This document shows positions 23,317 to 30,034 of a stretch of DNA of 34,538 nt, one piece after another. Under the pieces are notes generated by a model. The model saw only the letters and a program-made list of their open reading frames with translations. It was not told the origin of the DNA and made no database searches. The stretch lies in NCBI GenBank assembly GCA_007376635.1, contig VMGQ01000002.1, positions 1 to 34,538 on the forward strand, in the 5' to 3' direction. Numbering within the stretch: the stretch's first letter is position 1; each line of letters starts with the position of its first letter. The stretch is from Candidatus Peregrinibacteria bacterium Greene1014_49 (GTDB lineage Bacteria; Patescibacteriota; Gracilibacteria; Peribacterales; Peribacteraceae). A program made the translations under genes and the position numbers.

Positions 23317-24609
23317 CTACGGCAACACCCCCACTGGATCGACATTCACTCCATTCTGTATCACTTCAAAGTGCAAATGCGCCCCGCTCGTCATCTGCCC
23401 CGCACCGTACGATCCCGGCTCGCCGCCGCTAAAGCCGATCGTTTGTCCTGCCGCGACTTCCTCTCCCGCTGTCACCGCAAATCCCGAGAGATGTCCGTAG
23501 ATCGTTGCAAAGCCGCCACGATGACCTAGAAGAATATAGCTGTAACCAGTCTCTCCACCGTCACGCACGAGAAAGACAATGCCATCGGCTGCTGCTCGCA
23601 CGAGAGTGCGCATGGGAACCACGATATCCATCCCGAGATGTGGCACACCAAAATACTTTTCATAGTTGGGCGCGCGGAATCCCGCAGAGATTCTCCCAAT
23701 GACGGGCCACAAAAATCCGAGAGTGGATGCCGGAAGCTTGCCATCGGCATGTGCGTCCGGGCGCGCATCCATGAGACCTTTTTCGATCAACGCACGTTCG
23801 GCTTTGCGCTGAAGCCGGGCATCGATACGTGCGAGTTCGCTTTGTAATCGTAATACTTCGCTATGGACATCGGCCATCACACGCTTATTCATGGCAATTT
23901 CCGCCTCACTCGCGCGTGCCGTCATCGTCGCACGTTCGTATATCGTCACGTTCTTGAGGTATTGCTGTGAAAGCGCTTCATGCTCCTCTTCGAGTGCTGC
24001 GAGATGCTCTGAAACCTCCTGCCCATTGACGAAAAATGCATACAGCCGTGCTCGAGCCGTGAGGAGACTTCTCCCTTCCCTACGATGTTGTAGCGGAGAT
24101 CCGAGCACGAGAGCTCTGCGCATGCGCTCACGAAGAGAACCCTGGTGACCGGTAAACATGCCGCGCGCACTCAAGTAACGGACAAATGCGCTGAGTGCAT
24201 TGCGTTCCTTCTCCACGCTCGCAGCAGCATGCGCAGGATCTTTCAGATCAATATGGTAACGGCTCTTCGCATCAGCAACAACTTCTCGCAAGGCGGCAAT
24301 TTCCAGTCGAATATTTTTGCGCTCCGCGCCGATGCGTACAATTTCTGCTGCACTTTTTTCCGCCACTTCTTCGCCGTTGCGCTGGCGCGCGCGCAGACCT
24401 GTACTGATGCGATACCGCTGCGATGCATTCTGAAGCACATCCTGCAAAGAAATTTCGAGCATTTCCCTGTCGGCTGCACCGGTCAGGTGTTGTGTGGCAA
24501 CGGGGATTGCTGCAATCGAAGCGAACGCCACAGCAACGATCCATGCCTGTGTGAAGCGCTTGCCACGTGCCATTCGCGAACGCCGTGGCTTGCGGGAAGA
24601 AGTGTGCAT
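23317..24609 (-). CDS. EnvC/LytM-like M23 family peptidase
   Basis: 430 residues. A basic N-terminus (SSRKPRRSRMARGKRF) and one hydrophobic segment (TQAWIVAVAFASIAAIPVA) act as a signal anchor. Residues ~40-280 are long coiled coils, as in EnvC-type division hydrolases. The C-terminal LytM domain has HLGMDIVVPM (Zn ligands His and Asp, ~residue 323), LLGHRGGFATIYGHLSGF and AHLHFEVIQNG (~412). All expected zinc ligands are present, so it is probably an active endopeptidase or amidase activator acting on peptidoglycan. Copy D of the dispersed repeat separates it from divergent ruvA. Confidence 0.92.
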   Translation of the reverse strand: MHTSSRKPRRSRMARGKRFTQAWIVAVAFASIAAIPVATQHLTGAADREMLEISLQDVLQNASQRYRISTGLRARQRNGEEVAEKSAAEIVRIGAERKNIRLEIAALREVVADAKSRYHIDLKDPAHAAASVEKERNALSAFVRYLSARGMFTGHQGSLRERMRRALVLGSPLQHRREGRSLLTARARLYAFFVNGQEVSEHLAALEEEHEALSQQYLKNVTIYERATMTARASEAEIAMNKRVMADVHSEVLRLQSELARIDARLQRKAERALIEKGLMDARPDAHADGKLPASTLGFLWPVIGRISAGFRAPNYEKYFGVPHLGMDIVVPMRTLVRAAADGIVFLVRDGGETGYSYILLGHRGGFATIYGHLSGFAVTAGEEVAAGQTIGFSGGEPGSYGAGQMTSGAHLHFEVIQNGVNVDPVGVLP

Positions 24610-24617
24610 TTCTAAGT

Positions 24618-24623
24618 AGTATA
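24618..24623 (-). promoter_or_regulatory. Probable -10 box of the M23 peptidase gene
   Basis: Minus-strand TATACT, 8 nt before the ATG at 24609; no Shine-Dalgarno. Confidence 0.5.
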
Positions 24624-24643
24624 GCGGAAATTGCAGGAGTTTT

Positions 24644-24789
24644 CACCTCCATCCCCCGACCCCTTCCTCCACGGGAGGAAGGGGAGCTCTGTTTCTAGAG
24701 TGAATGAGCACATGTTTCCTTATTGCATGCATACAACAAAAAACACACATTCCCCTCCTCCCGTGGAGGAGGGATTAGGGGTGGAGGAG
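24644..24789 (-). repeat. Interspersed hairpin-ended repeat, copy D (full length)
   Basis: CACCTCCATCCCCCGAC, hairpin CCCCTTCCTCC/GGAGGAAGGGG, AGAGTGAATGAGC, TGCATGCA, hairpin CCCCTCCTCC/GGAGGAGGG, GGGGTGGAGGAG. Unlike copies A-C it lies between divergent genes, squeezed between the -10 boxes of the M23 gene and ruvA. Confidence 0.88.
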
Positions 24790-24795
24790 TTCCTG

Positions 24796-24801
24796 TATAC
24801 T
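24796..24801 (+). promoter_or_regulatory. Probable -10 box of ruvA
   Basis: TATACT, preceded directly by TG, ending exactly 6 nt before the ATG at 24808. The -35 position would fall in the right hairpin of repeat copy D. Confidence 0.55.
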
Positions 24802-24807
24802 CCCCTC

Positions 24808-25389
24808 ATGATCTCCTCCCTCCGCGGCGTTATCCACAAAGGTCCCATCGGCGAAGTGACCGTGGACATCTCGGGTGTGGGCTACCGCGTCAAAGTTCCG
24901 CTCGATACATGGGAGATGCTTCAAGAAGGTGATCAACGATTGCTATGGATCAGCACCTACGTCCGAGAAGACCGGCTCGATCTCTATGGATTTCCGGAGG
25001 CTGCAGGGAGACTATTTTTTGAAGAGCTGATCAATATGCAGGGCATCGGGCCACGACTGGGACTGGAATTGTGCGCGGTGCCGAAGGATCTGCTGACGCA
25101 GGCGATCCGTGAGGAAGATGCATCGATCCTCCAGAGCATCAAAGGGATCGGGAGAAAGACCGCCGAGAAACTTTTGCTCGAACTCAAATCCCTCGCAGAG
25201 AAGCAATCTGATCTTTTCCGTCCTGCAATGAAGGGTGGCGATATGGGAGGGCAATACGACCAAGATGCGGTCGAAGCCTTGAAGAGTCTCGGGTACGACA
25301 CCTCAACCGTGCTGGATACGTTGAAGAAACTTCCGAAAGACTTGAAGACGACGGAGGAGCGGGTGACCGCGGCATTGCGGGCGTTATGA
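24808..25389 (+). CDS. ruvA: Holliday junction DNA helicase subunit RuvA
   Basis: 193 residues from MISSLRGVIHKGPIGEVTVD; the frame is open further upstream through the repeat, but homology and the -10 box fix this start. Domain I is an OB fold (VDISGVGYRVKVPLDTWEML, YVREDRLDLYGF). Domain II has two helix-hairpin-helix motifs (INMQGIGPRLGLEL, SIKGIGRKTAEKLLLELK). Domain III is a UBA-like helical bundle that contacts RuvB (QDAVEALKSLGYDTSTVLDT). It binds four-way junctions and guides RuvB-driven branch migration. ruvB and ruvC are not adjacent, so the usual ruvAB operon is split. Confidence 0.97.
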   Translation: MISSLRGVIHKGPIGEVTVDISGVGYRVKVPLDTWEMLQEGDQRLLWISTYVREDRLDLYGFPEAAGRLFFEELINMQGIGPRLGLELCAVPKDLLTQAIREEDASILQSIKGIGRKTAEKLLLELKSLAEKQSDLFRPAMKGGDMGGQYDQDAVEALKSLGYDTSTVLDTLKKLPKDLKTTEERVTAALRAL

Positions 25390-25391
25390 TC

Positions 25392-25481
25392 GGATACCGG
25401 TTATCGGAATAACGGAATACCGGAGCAAGCATTGTCTGAAGTTTTTTCTGTTATTCCGATATCCCGTTATTCCGATACCCG
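25392..25481. repeat. Facing arms of ~8-bp tandem units after ruvA
   Basis: Left arm of CGGATAC / CGGTTAT / CGGAATAA / CGGAATAC units (25391-25423); right arm TTATTCCG / ATATCCCG / TTATTCCG / ATACCCG (25451-25481). The arms are complementary with few mismatches, gap about 27 bp. A T-run follows at ~25494-25501, so a plus-strand terminator role is possible. Confidence 0.8.
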
Positions 25482-25550
25482 AATAATGTGGCTCTTTTTT
25501 TAGGGAAAACCCGGCAAAGAGAGTACGATCACGACGATTTTCCTCTCCAA

Positions 25551-25784
25551 ATGCAAAAAAAGCACGAGACCTGCCTCGTACGAGGCTGCGGCAAAGCAAC
25601 GAACGGTAAGCAGCACTGTGCACTACACATCAGCCCAGAGCAGCGCAGAAAGCTCCCGAGTGCCATGACTAAAACTATCCGTTCCGCTTGTTGCTCTGTT
25701 ACGTGCATTAGTGGAGAAGGACATGAAAACGGCGAACAGTACTGTACAAAGTGTAAGCAGCCCTGTTGCTGGAAAGCGGCATAA
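25551..25784 (+). CDS. Small Cys-rich, probable zinc-binding protein
   Basis: 77 residues from the ATG at 25551 (MQKKHETCLVRGCG). A GTG at 25488 would add 21 residues that look like read-through of the upstream repeat and are not convincing. Cysteines occur in two groups: CLVRGC...HCALH (residues ~8-25) and CCSVTC...YCTKCKQPCC (~46-73), each able to bind a metal like treble-clef or zinc-ribbon knuckles. Basic overall, with no signal peptide, so it is likely cytoplasmic and perhaps binds nucleic acid. No family recognised. It lies between two inverted-arm repeats. Confidence 0.6.
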   Translation: MQKKHETCLVRGCGKATNGKQHCALHISPEQRRKLPSAMTKTIRSACCSVTCISGEGHENGEQYCTKCKQPCCWKAA

Positions 25785-25794
25785 AGAGAGTTTT

Positions 25795-25916
25795 TGGGTT
25801 GAGTGAGTTTGTTGGGTTTTTTGGGTTTACCTAGTAAACGGCATTGATGCATGTATAGATGCAACCCAATAAACCCAAACAACCTAACAAACCCAATACA
25901 CTCACAACCACTCTTC
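25795..25916. repeat. Facing arms of 8-9-bp tandem units upstream of pgi
   Basis: Left arm TTGGGTTGAGTGAG then TTTGTTGGG / TTTTTTGGG / TTTA (25795-25829); right arm AACCCAAT / AAACCCAAA / CAACCTAAC / AAACCCAAT then ACACTCAC (25862-25911). Complementary overall, with several mismatches. Confidence 0.8.
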
Positions 25917-25936
25917 CACTCGCACGCCCTCTCTCG

Positions 25937-25942
25937 TACCAT
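25937..25942 (+). promoter_or_regulatory. Probable -10 box of pgi
   Basis: TACCAT ending 9 nt before the ATG at 25952; weak match to consensus but in the same position as other genes in the window. Confidence 0.35.
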
Positions 25943-25951
25943 AGAAGCTCC

Positions 25952-27238
25952 ATGCTCCACCTCGATATCTCCGCAGCGCTGGCCAAAGCCATTACACCCT
26001 CGCGGGGAATTCCTGATCAAGAACTTTCGACGCTTCGCACCGGCATGCGACGCTACGTGGATGACTTTCTAAAGGAACGAGCCAAGGGAGAGCATGCATG
26101 GTCGATGGATCCCTACGACCGCGCGTCCAGCGAAGCGGTGCGCGAAATTTCGATGCGGGTTCGCGCGGACAGAATCAAAACCATCGTCTGGATCGGCATC
26201 GGCGGCTCGGGGCTTGGTCCACGCGTGATCCAAGATGTGTTTGAAGGACCTGAGACTGTGGAATTCATCGTGATCGATACTATCGATCCTGCCATTCTCA
26301 ACATGTACAAAAATCTCGTCGACTGGCGCACAGCGATGGTCGTGGTCGTCAGTAAATCCGGCGGAACGCTCGAAACCATGAGTGCGTTCTTCCTATTTTG
26401 GAACGAGTTGAAGGAAGCTATGAAAGAACGAGCAGCCGAACGCGTGATTGCGATCACGGATCCGCATGCAGGATCTCTCAGGAGCTTCTGCCTCGAACGC
26501 GCCATTCAAATGCTCCCGATCCCCCCGGGAGTCGGCGGACGTTTTTGTATCTTTACCCCCGTAGGACTTTTACCGATGGCACTGCTTGGCGGGGACACAA
26601 CGCAATTCCTTCGTGGCGCCAAAGAGATGGACACCACCTGCCAGGGATCGGTACTCGAGGAAAATCCCGCCGCCATGCTCGCCGCCATGCAATACCTGCT
26701 CGATGTGAAGCGTGGCTACCCGCTCCGCGTGATCATGCCGTATTCGTCACGCTTGGAGCAGTTTGCGCGGTGGGATCAGCAACTGATAGCCGAAAGCCTC
26801 GGGAAAACCGAAACCCATAATCCCATTCCCATAGCCGCAATCGGAACGCAAGATCAACATTCGCTTCTCCAACAATGGATGGCAGGCCCTCGTATGGCAT
26901 GGCATCTCTTTATTCGCGAAGAGGAGAAAGTCCGTCTCACGATCCCAGATGATGTGGAGAATGCATTCAGTTATCTCGCCGGAAAGACCTTCGGTCAGCT
27001 GCTTGATGCCTGCTACGAAGGCACCAGCCGCGCGCTCATCGGCGGCAAGCGGCCATGCATAACCATTACCCTTCCGCGCTTGGATGCTTTCCACCTCGGC
27101 CAGCTCTTCTTCCTGCTCATGACCGAAGTTGTCCTCCTCGGAAAGCTCTATCGGATTGATCCGTACGGGCAGCCGGCGGTAGAAGTGGGGAAGAAGATTA
27201 CAAAGGAGATATTGAGTAGAGGGAGGACGGAATCGTGA
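25952..27238 (+). CDS. pgi: Glucose-6-phosphate isomerase
   Basis: 428 residues from MLHLDISAALAKAI at 25952; an in-frame upstream ATG in the repeat (25859) is not coding. It interconverts glucose-6-P and fructose-6-P in glycolysis. Motifs: VWIGIGGSGLGPRVI, VSKSGGTLETMSAF, GVGGRFCIFTPVGLLPMALL, and QQWMAGPRMAWHLF with the region expected to contain catalytic residues. The C-terminal LFFLLMTEVVLLGKLYRIDP YGQPAVEVGK block is also typical. It is the shorter Bacillus/thermophile-like form of the family (~430-450 residues), not the 550-residue E. coli form. Confidence 0.95.
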   Translation: MLHLDISAALAKAITPSRGIPDQELSTLRTGMRRYVDDFLKERAKGEHAWSMDPYDRASSEAVREISMRVRADRIKTIVWIGIGGSGLGPRVIQDVFEGPETVEFIVIDTIDPAILNMYKNLVDWRTAMVVVVSKSGGTLETMSAFFLFWNELKEAMKERAAERVIAITDPHAGSLRSFCLERAIQMLPIPPGVGGRFCIFTPVGLLPMALLGGDTTQFLRGAKEMDTTCQGSVLEENPAAMLAAMQYLLDVKRGYPLRVIMPYSSRLEQFARWDQQLIAESLGKTETHNPIPIAAIGTQDQHSLLQQWMAGPRMAWHLFIREEEKVRLTIPDDVENAFSYLAGKTFGQLLDACYEGTSRALIGGKRPCITITLPRLDAFHLGQLFFLLMTEVVLLGKLYRIDPYGQPAVEVGKKITKEILSRGRTES

Positions 27239-27298
27239 GTGGGGAAATCGTGAGATCATCGCCCGACCTACGATCTCACTACCTCACGATCTCACGAT
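27231..27298. repeat. Facing arms with 8-bp units between pgi and trxA
   Basis: Left arm has two ATCGTGAG copies (from 27232); right arm CGATCTCAC and two CTCACGAT units (to 27298). The left arm overlaps the last codons of pgi. Confidence 0.75.
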
Positions 27299-27302
27299 GT
27301 TC

Positions 27303-27308
27303 TATACT
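27303..27308 (+). promoter_or_regulatory. Possible -10 box of trxA
   Basis: TATACT 25 nt before the trxA ATG, so this gene would have a ~20-nt leader; it sits directly after the inverted-arm repeat. Confidence 0.4.
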
Positions 27309-27333
27309 CCCCTCACAGTTTCCATCCTTAGCC

Positions 27334-27651
27334 ATGCCCTCCCCCATCTCCGACGCCGACTTTCCGAAAGAAGTTTTGGAATCCCCTATCCCCGTCCTTG
27401 TGGATTTCTGGGCTCCCTGGTGCGGCCCATGCAAAGCGATGCTTCCGATCATCGAAGAGCTCGACAAAGAATATGCAGGCAAAGTAAAATTCGTGAAAAT
27501 CAACGTCGATGAAAATATCGACATTCCGGGAAAGTTCAATGTCATGAGTATTCCCACCTTCGTCCTCTTCAAAGGCGGCCAGCCAGTCTCCACGTTTATC
27601 GGAGGGAGAACAAAAGAGGATGTAATAAAGGAACTGGATAAAGTTCTCTGA
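27334..27651 (+). CDS. trxA: Thioredoxin
   Basis: 105 residues from MPSPISDADFPKEVLE at 27334; an in-frame GTG within the repeat would add 33 residues without homology. The redox motif WCGPC has Cys30 and Cys33, preceded by VLVDFWAP. The cis-Pro loop is MSIPTFVLFKGG, and the final helix TKEDVIKELDKVL is standard. A cytoplasmic disulphide reductant that should support ribonucleotide reductase and thiol repair. It lies 64 bp before a small membrane protein gene. Confidence 0.96.
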   Translation: MPSPISDADFPKEVLESPIPVLVDFWAPWCGPCKAMLPIIEELDKEYAGKVKFVKINVDENIDIPGKFNVMSIPTFVLFKGGQPVSTFIGGRTKEDVIKELDKVL

Positions 27652-27657
27652 TCATCC

Positions 27658-27702
27658 TTCCTGCCTTTCCTGCCTTTCCTGCCTTTCCTGCACTTTCTGC
27701 CT
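27658..27702 (+). repeat. 9-bp tandem repeat between trxA and the membrane-protein gene
   Basis: TTCCTGCCT three times, then TTCCTGCAC and TTTCTGCCT: five units with a 9-bp period, no facing arm. It ends 13 bp before the next ATG. Confidence 0.9.
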
Positions 27703-27715
27703 TTTCTCCCCTCTT

Positions 27716-27955
27716 ATGGAAATCTTCCTCGGTCTCATTGGAATAGTCGCCAGCATCGCCATCATCAAATACCGCGAAGCAGTCGGCGATCTCTTCGGCG
27801 GTGCCGAATGGACCAAGTATGTCGGTGGTCCTTATAACATGGCCATCATCGTCGGCATCATCCTGTTTTTCTTTTCCCTTGCGAAGATGACGGGAACGAC
27901 GGATTTCTTCCTGTATCCACTCAAGTTTCTGATTCCGGGTGCAATGAGAGGATAA
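27716..27955 (+). CDS. Small two-helix membrane protein
   Basis: 79 residues. Two hydrophobic segments (MEIFLGLIGIVASIAII, residues 1-17; YNMAIIVGIILFFFSLAKM, ~40-58) flank a short polar loop with KYREAVGDLFGGAEWTKYVG. The C-terminus is mildly hydrophobic and ends PGAMRG. No family recognised. Codon use and intact frame near trxA support a real gene. The pyrimidine tandem repeat immediately upstream leaves no room for a Shine-Dalgarno; tRNA-Ala follows 57 bp after the stop. Confidence 0.75.
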   Translation: MEIFLGLIGIVASIAIIKYREAVGDLFGGAEWTKYVGGPYNMAIIVGIILFFFSLAKMTGTTDFFLYPLKFLIPGAMRG

Positions 27956-28012
27956 GGCGATGAGGGAATTTTTCCTCGATTGCCGATCATTTATTCATTA
28001 TGATCTGATCGT

Positions 28013-28089
28013 GGGGCTGTAGCTCAGTTGGTCAGAGCACCTGCTTTGCAAGCAGGGGGTCAAGGGTTCGACTCCCTTCAGCTCCACCA
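28013..28089 (+). tRNA. tRNA-Ala (anticodon TGC)
   Basis: Acceptor GGGGCTG pairs with CAGCTCC (one G-U), D-arm AGCTCAGTTGGTCAGAGC, anticodon stem CCTGC/GCAGG with loop TTTGCAA (anticodon TGC at 28047-28049), T-arm AAGGGTTCGACTCCCTT, discriminator A and an encoded CCA (28087-28089). All canonical positions are present. Confidence 0.97.
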
Positions 28090-28124
28090 TGACAACTTTG
28101 CACACTTTGATCTAGTTTGCTCAC

Positions 28125-28147
28125 AAAGCGCCACTTGGCGCTTTTTT
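28125..28147 (+). terminator. Intrinsic terminator downstream of tRNA-Ala
   Basis: Stem AAAGCGCC, loop ACTT, stem GGCGCTTT, then further T residues. About 36 bp after the tRNA end. Confidence 0.88.
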
Positions 28148-28179
28148 GTTGCACTTAGTGCGAGTCTGCACACCCAGCA

Positions 28180-28195
28180 GTTCAAGTCCCTTCAG
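28180..28195 (+). repeat. Partial duplicate of the tRNA-Ala T-arm
   Basis: GTTCAAGTCCCTTCAG matches 14 of 16 bases of GTTCGACTCCCTTCAG in the tRNA (28066-28081). Just before it, CTGC-ACACCCA-GCAG could be a decayed anticodon-like arm. It may be a tRNA remnant or attachment-site scar at the edge of the accessory stretch; chance cannot be excluded. Confidence 0.4.
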
Positions 28196-28530
28196 GTCAT
28201 ATGGATGCCTTTATCCTTTAATGAATCGAGAACACATAACTTCACATAATTTGCCAAAACTTCTTTGCGACTGAGTTTTCGGATTTCTCTTTTTGTTGCA
28301 TCTAAACGGTAATCAAGAACAAGTCTCAATTTTTCAGTTTGAGGATCGAAATTAAATGAGCCGTTTTCTAAAAATAATCCATTTGATACATGCAAAGACC
28401 AGGCATAAATGTCAGCTTCTATCTCTTTAGCATCAATTTCGAATGAAGCTTCATCATGTTCATTAATCATTCTCTTTGCTATTTCTCAACCTTTTTCCTC
28501 GGAGAAAGCAGTCAAATCTAATTCGGTCAT
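28192..28530 (-). pseudogene. Hypothetical gene interrupted by an in-frame TGA
   Basis: The frame starts at ATG 28530 (MTELDLTAFSEEKG), meets TGA at 28486-28488, and continues in the same frame as EIAKRMINEHDEASFEIDAKE to a TGA at 28192-28194. A TATTAT box ends exactly 6 nt before the ATG at 28530, so that is the likely true start. A second start at ATG 28470, 15 bp past the TGA, would give a 92-aa protein with a weak AAGAG-type site. The protein is acidic and Lys/Leu-rich without a known domain. The DNA is more AT-rich than the neighbours. Either the gene is recently broken, or the 92-aa product is expressed by reinitiation. Confidence 0.6.
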
Positions 28531-28536
28531 GAATAC

Positions 28537-28542
28537 ATAATA
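28537..28542 (-). promoter_or_regulatory. Probable -10 box of the interrupted gene
   Basis: Minus-strand TATTAT, 6 nt before the ATG at 28530. The adjacent upstream hairpin leaves no recognisable -35. Confidence 0.5.
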
Positions 28543-28574
28543 CTCTCCACCCCGCTCAAGGTGGGAGAGTTTTT
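28542..28574 (+). terminator. Terminator-like hairpin
   Basis: ACTCTCCACC, loop, GGTGGGAGAGT with one bulged G, then TTTT on the plus strand. It overlaps the promoter region of the interrupted minus-strand gene. It has no obvious plus-strand gene to terminate. Confidence 0.6.
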
Positions 28575-28646
28575 GCTTCATCTTTACAACAAAGTCGAGC
28601 CCACATCGTTGCCTTCCTTGAGCAATCGATCAACTGCCTGCCCACT

Positions 28647-28793
28647 ATGGCCAACTTTGATCCAGATTTGGACGATGTGGAGATGAGCAACGTCATTGGC
28701 CTACTTATGATCATGAAAGAGATACGAGAGCAAAAACCACTCGATGATCCTGATGCCTTAGGGATCGACGAGAAGGGAAAACCGTACTTCTAA
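28647..28793 (+). CDS. 48-aa orphan-family protein, copy 1
   Basis: Starts MANFDPDLDDVEMSNVIGLL and ends LGIDEKGKPYF. It differs from copy 2 (30521-30667) at 11 of 48 positions, nearly all conservative (N/D, E/Q, E/D, F/Y), so selection on protein sequence is visible. Acidic, with a central helix (SNVIGLLMIMKEIREQKPL) and a conserved tail. The frame is open upstream without an ATG, and nucleotide similarity to copy 2 stops about 9 bp before the ATG. No promoter of the local type is seen, so this copy may be weakly expressed. It converges on the Fic gene with a 6-bp gap. Confidence 0.65.
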   Translation: MANFDPDLDDVEMSNVIGLLMIMKEIREQKPLDDPDALGIDEKGKPYF

Positions 28794-28799
28794 CATGGA

Positions 28800-29966
28800 T
28801 TACGCATCACTGCGGGTAAAAATATTTAGATATTTGGTATACATATACGATTGGCCGTATTTTTTGTCCTTATGTTTTGGAGCAAGAATGCCAATGGCAA
28901 TGAAACGATCAATAACTGTTTGTGCACCTGCGCGCGTGAAGCCCGTCCATACCTGAATCAACGCAGTGTTGACGATAGGTTGACCGTATAGCCTTGGTAA
29001 CACCTTCATGGCGCTTTCGGATGCACGCTTGCCCAGTGTCTGCACCTTGGCCATGTCCTGTTCGCGCAGACTGGTAATATCCGCGACGATCTCGATGGCC
29101 TCCTTTGCGATCTCGATCACGCCATCCAAAAAGAAATCTACCCATGGTGTAACGAAGCCGTTGTGATAATCAGAAAGCTTCTCGTAGTAAAGTTTCTGAT
29201 GCTTCTTGAAGAAGGAAGAAAGAAACAGAACAGGCTTTTCCAAATACCCCTCCTTCCACAGATAGAAGGTGATGAGCATGCGTCCCGTTCTTCCGTTACC
29301 GTCCAAAAACGGATGGATTGTTTCAAATTGTGAGTGAAGAATGCCGGCTTTAATGACCGTAGGCATTGAATCGTCTGCATGCATGAATTTCTCCAGATCA
29401 TTCAGTGCTGCTTGCATTTCAGGAACCGGAGGCGGTACGAAAAACGCACTATCCGGTCGTACGCCACCGATCCAGTTTTGGCTTTTGCGAAACTCTCCGG
29501 GGTCTGCAAAGTGCGTTGCTCGCGCACTATCCATCAGCCTTTTGTGTAATTCACGCACAAAGCGAAGCGACATCGGGAAATTCTCTTCCCGTACGCGCTT
29601 CATTCCGTAATTCAACGCCTGAATGTAGTGCAAGATATCATCGACGTCGGCGGGGATATCGCCGCTTGTTCGTACCTCCGCTTCGATGGCATCGATCATC
29701 GTTGCCATTGTTCCCTCGATCTGGCTCGATGCCGTAGCGTCTTTGCGCAAGTACATAAGCAGGAAAAAATCCTGATCAGGCAATAGCTTTGTGATGCCGT
29801 CTAACTTGCCAAGCAGTCGCGTTGCTTCATCGTTCTTCTTCAGCAGTTTTGCATCGAATGCAAACCCATCCTTTGGAGGGAACTGGCTTGGAATAAAGGC
29901 CTTGAAGCCTTCTGGTTGTGCCCGCAGTGTGCCGAGCTTAATGGGTTCCATAGGCTTTGTTGGCAT
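28800..29966 (-). CDS. Fic family AMP-transferase-like protein
   Basis: 388 residues, class II layout. An N-terminal helical region holds the inhibitory motif SSQIEGT (80-86), whose Glu84 blocks ATP. The Fic core has HPFLDGNGRTGR at 219-230 with catalytic His219. A C-terminal winged-helix-like domain (NTALIQVWTGFTRAGAQTVI) is typical of Fic-HTH proteins. Such enzymes transfer AMP from ATP to a hydroxyl on target proteins and are often self-inhibited. All key residues are intact. A perfect inverted repeat covers the promoter, suggesting autoregulation. The target is unknown; nearby small orphans are candidates only by position. Confidence 0.93.
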   Translation of the reverse strand: MPTKPMEPIKLGTLRAQPEGFKAFIPSQFPPKDGFAFDAKLLKKNDEATRLLGKLDGITKLLPDQDFFLLMYLRKDATASSQIEGTMATMIDAIEAEVRTSGDIPADVDDILHYIQALNYGMKRVREENFPMSLRFVRELHKRLMDSARATHFADPGEFRKSQNWIGGVRPDSAFFVPPPVPEMQAALNDLEKFMHADDSMPTVIKAGILHSQFETIHPFLDGNGRTGRMLITFYLWKEGYLEKPVLFLSSFFKKHQKLYYEKLSDYHNGFVTPWVDFFLDGVIEIAKEAIEIVADITSLREQDMAKVQTLGKRASESAMKVLPRLYGQPIVNTALIQVWTGFTRAGAQTVIDRFIAIGILAPKHKDKKYGQSYMYTKYLNIFTRSDA

Positions 29967-29977
29967 CTTCTAACGAA

Positions 29978-30006
29978 TGTATACAAAGTATAGTAGTTTG
30001 TATACA
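29978..30006 (-). promoter_or_regulatory. Inverted-repeat operator at the fic promoter
   Basis: TGTATACAAA, 9 bp, TTTGTATACA: perfect 10-bp arms. The spacer region carries TATACT on the minus strand (29987-29992), about 20 nt before the ATG at 29966. A dimeric regulator bound here would block RNA polymerase; the Fic protein's own winged-helix domain is a natural candidate. Confidence 0.7.
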
Positions 30007-30034
30007 ACGAGTCAAGAGATGTAAACAAACATTT

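Noticed and set aside
1001-24789. CRISPR array or insertion sequence as the source of the repeated blocks
   Set aside because: Copies are far apart, not regularly spaced, have no spacers, and no transposase or cas gene is present.
25488-25550. GTG start extending the Cys-rich protein upstream
   Set aside because: The added residues derive from repeat-flanking DNA and contain no family-like feature.
28486-28488. TGA as a sense codon (Gracilibacteria-type code)
   Set aside because: TGA ends glyA, rsmI, ruvA, pgi and others at the expected family length, so it is a stop here.
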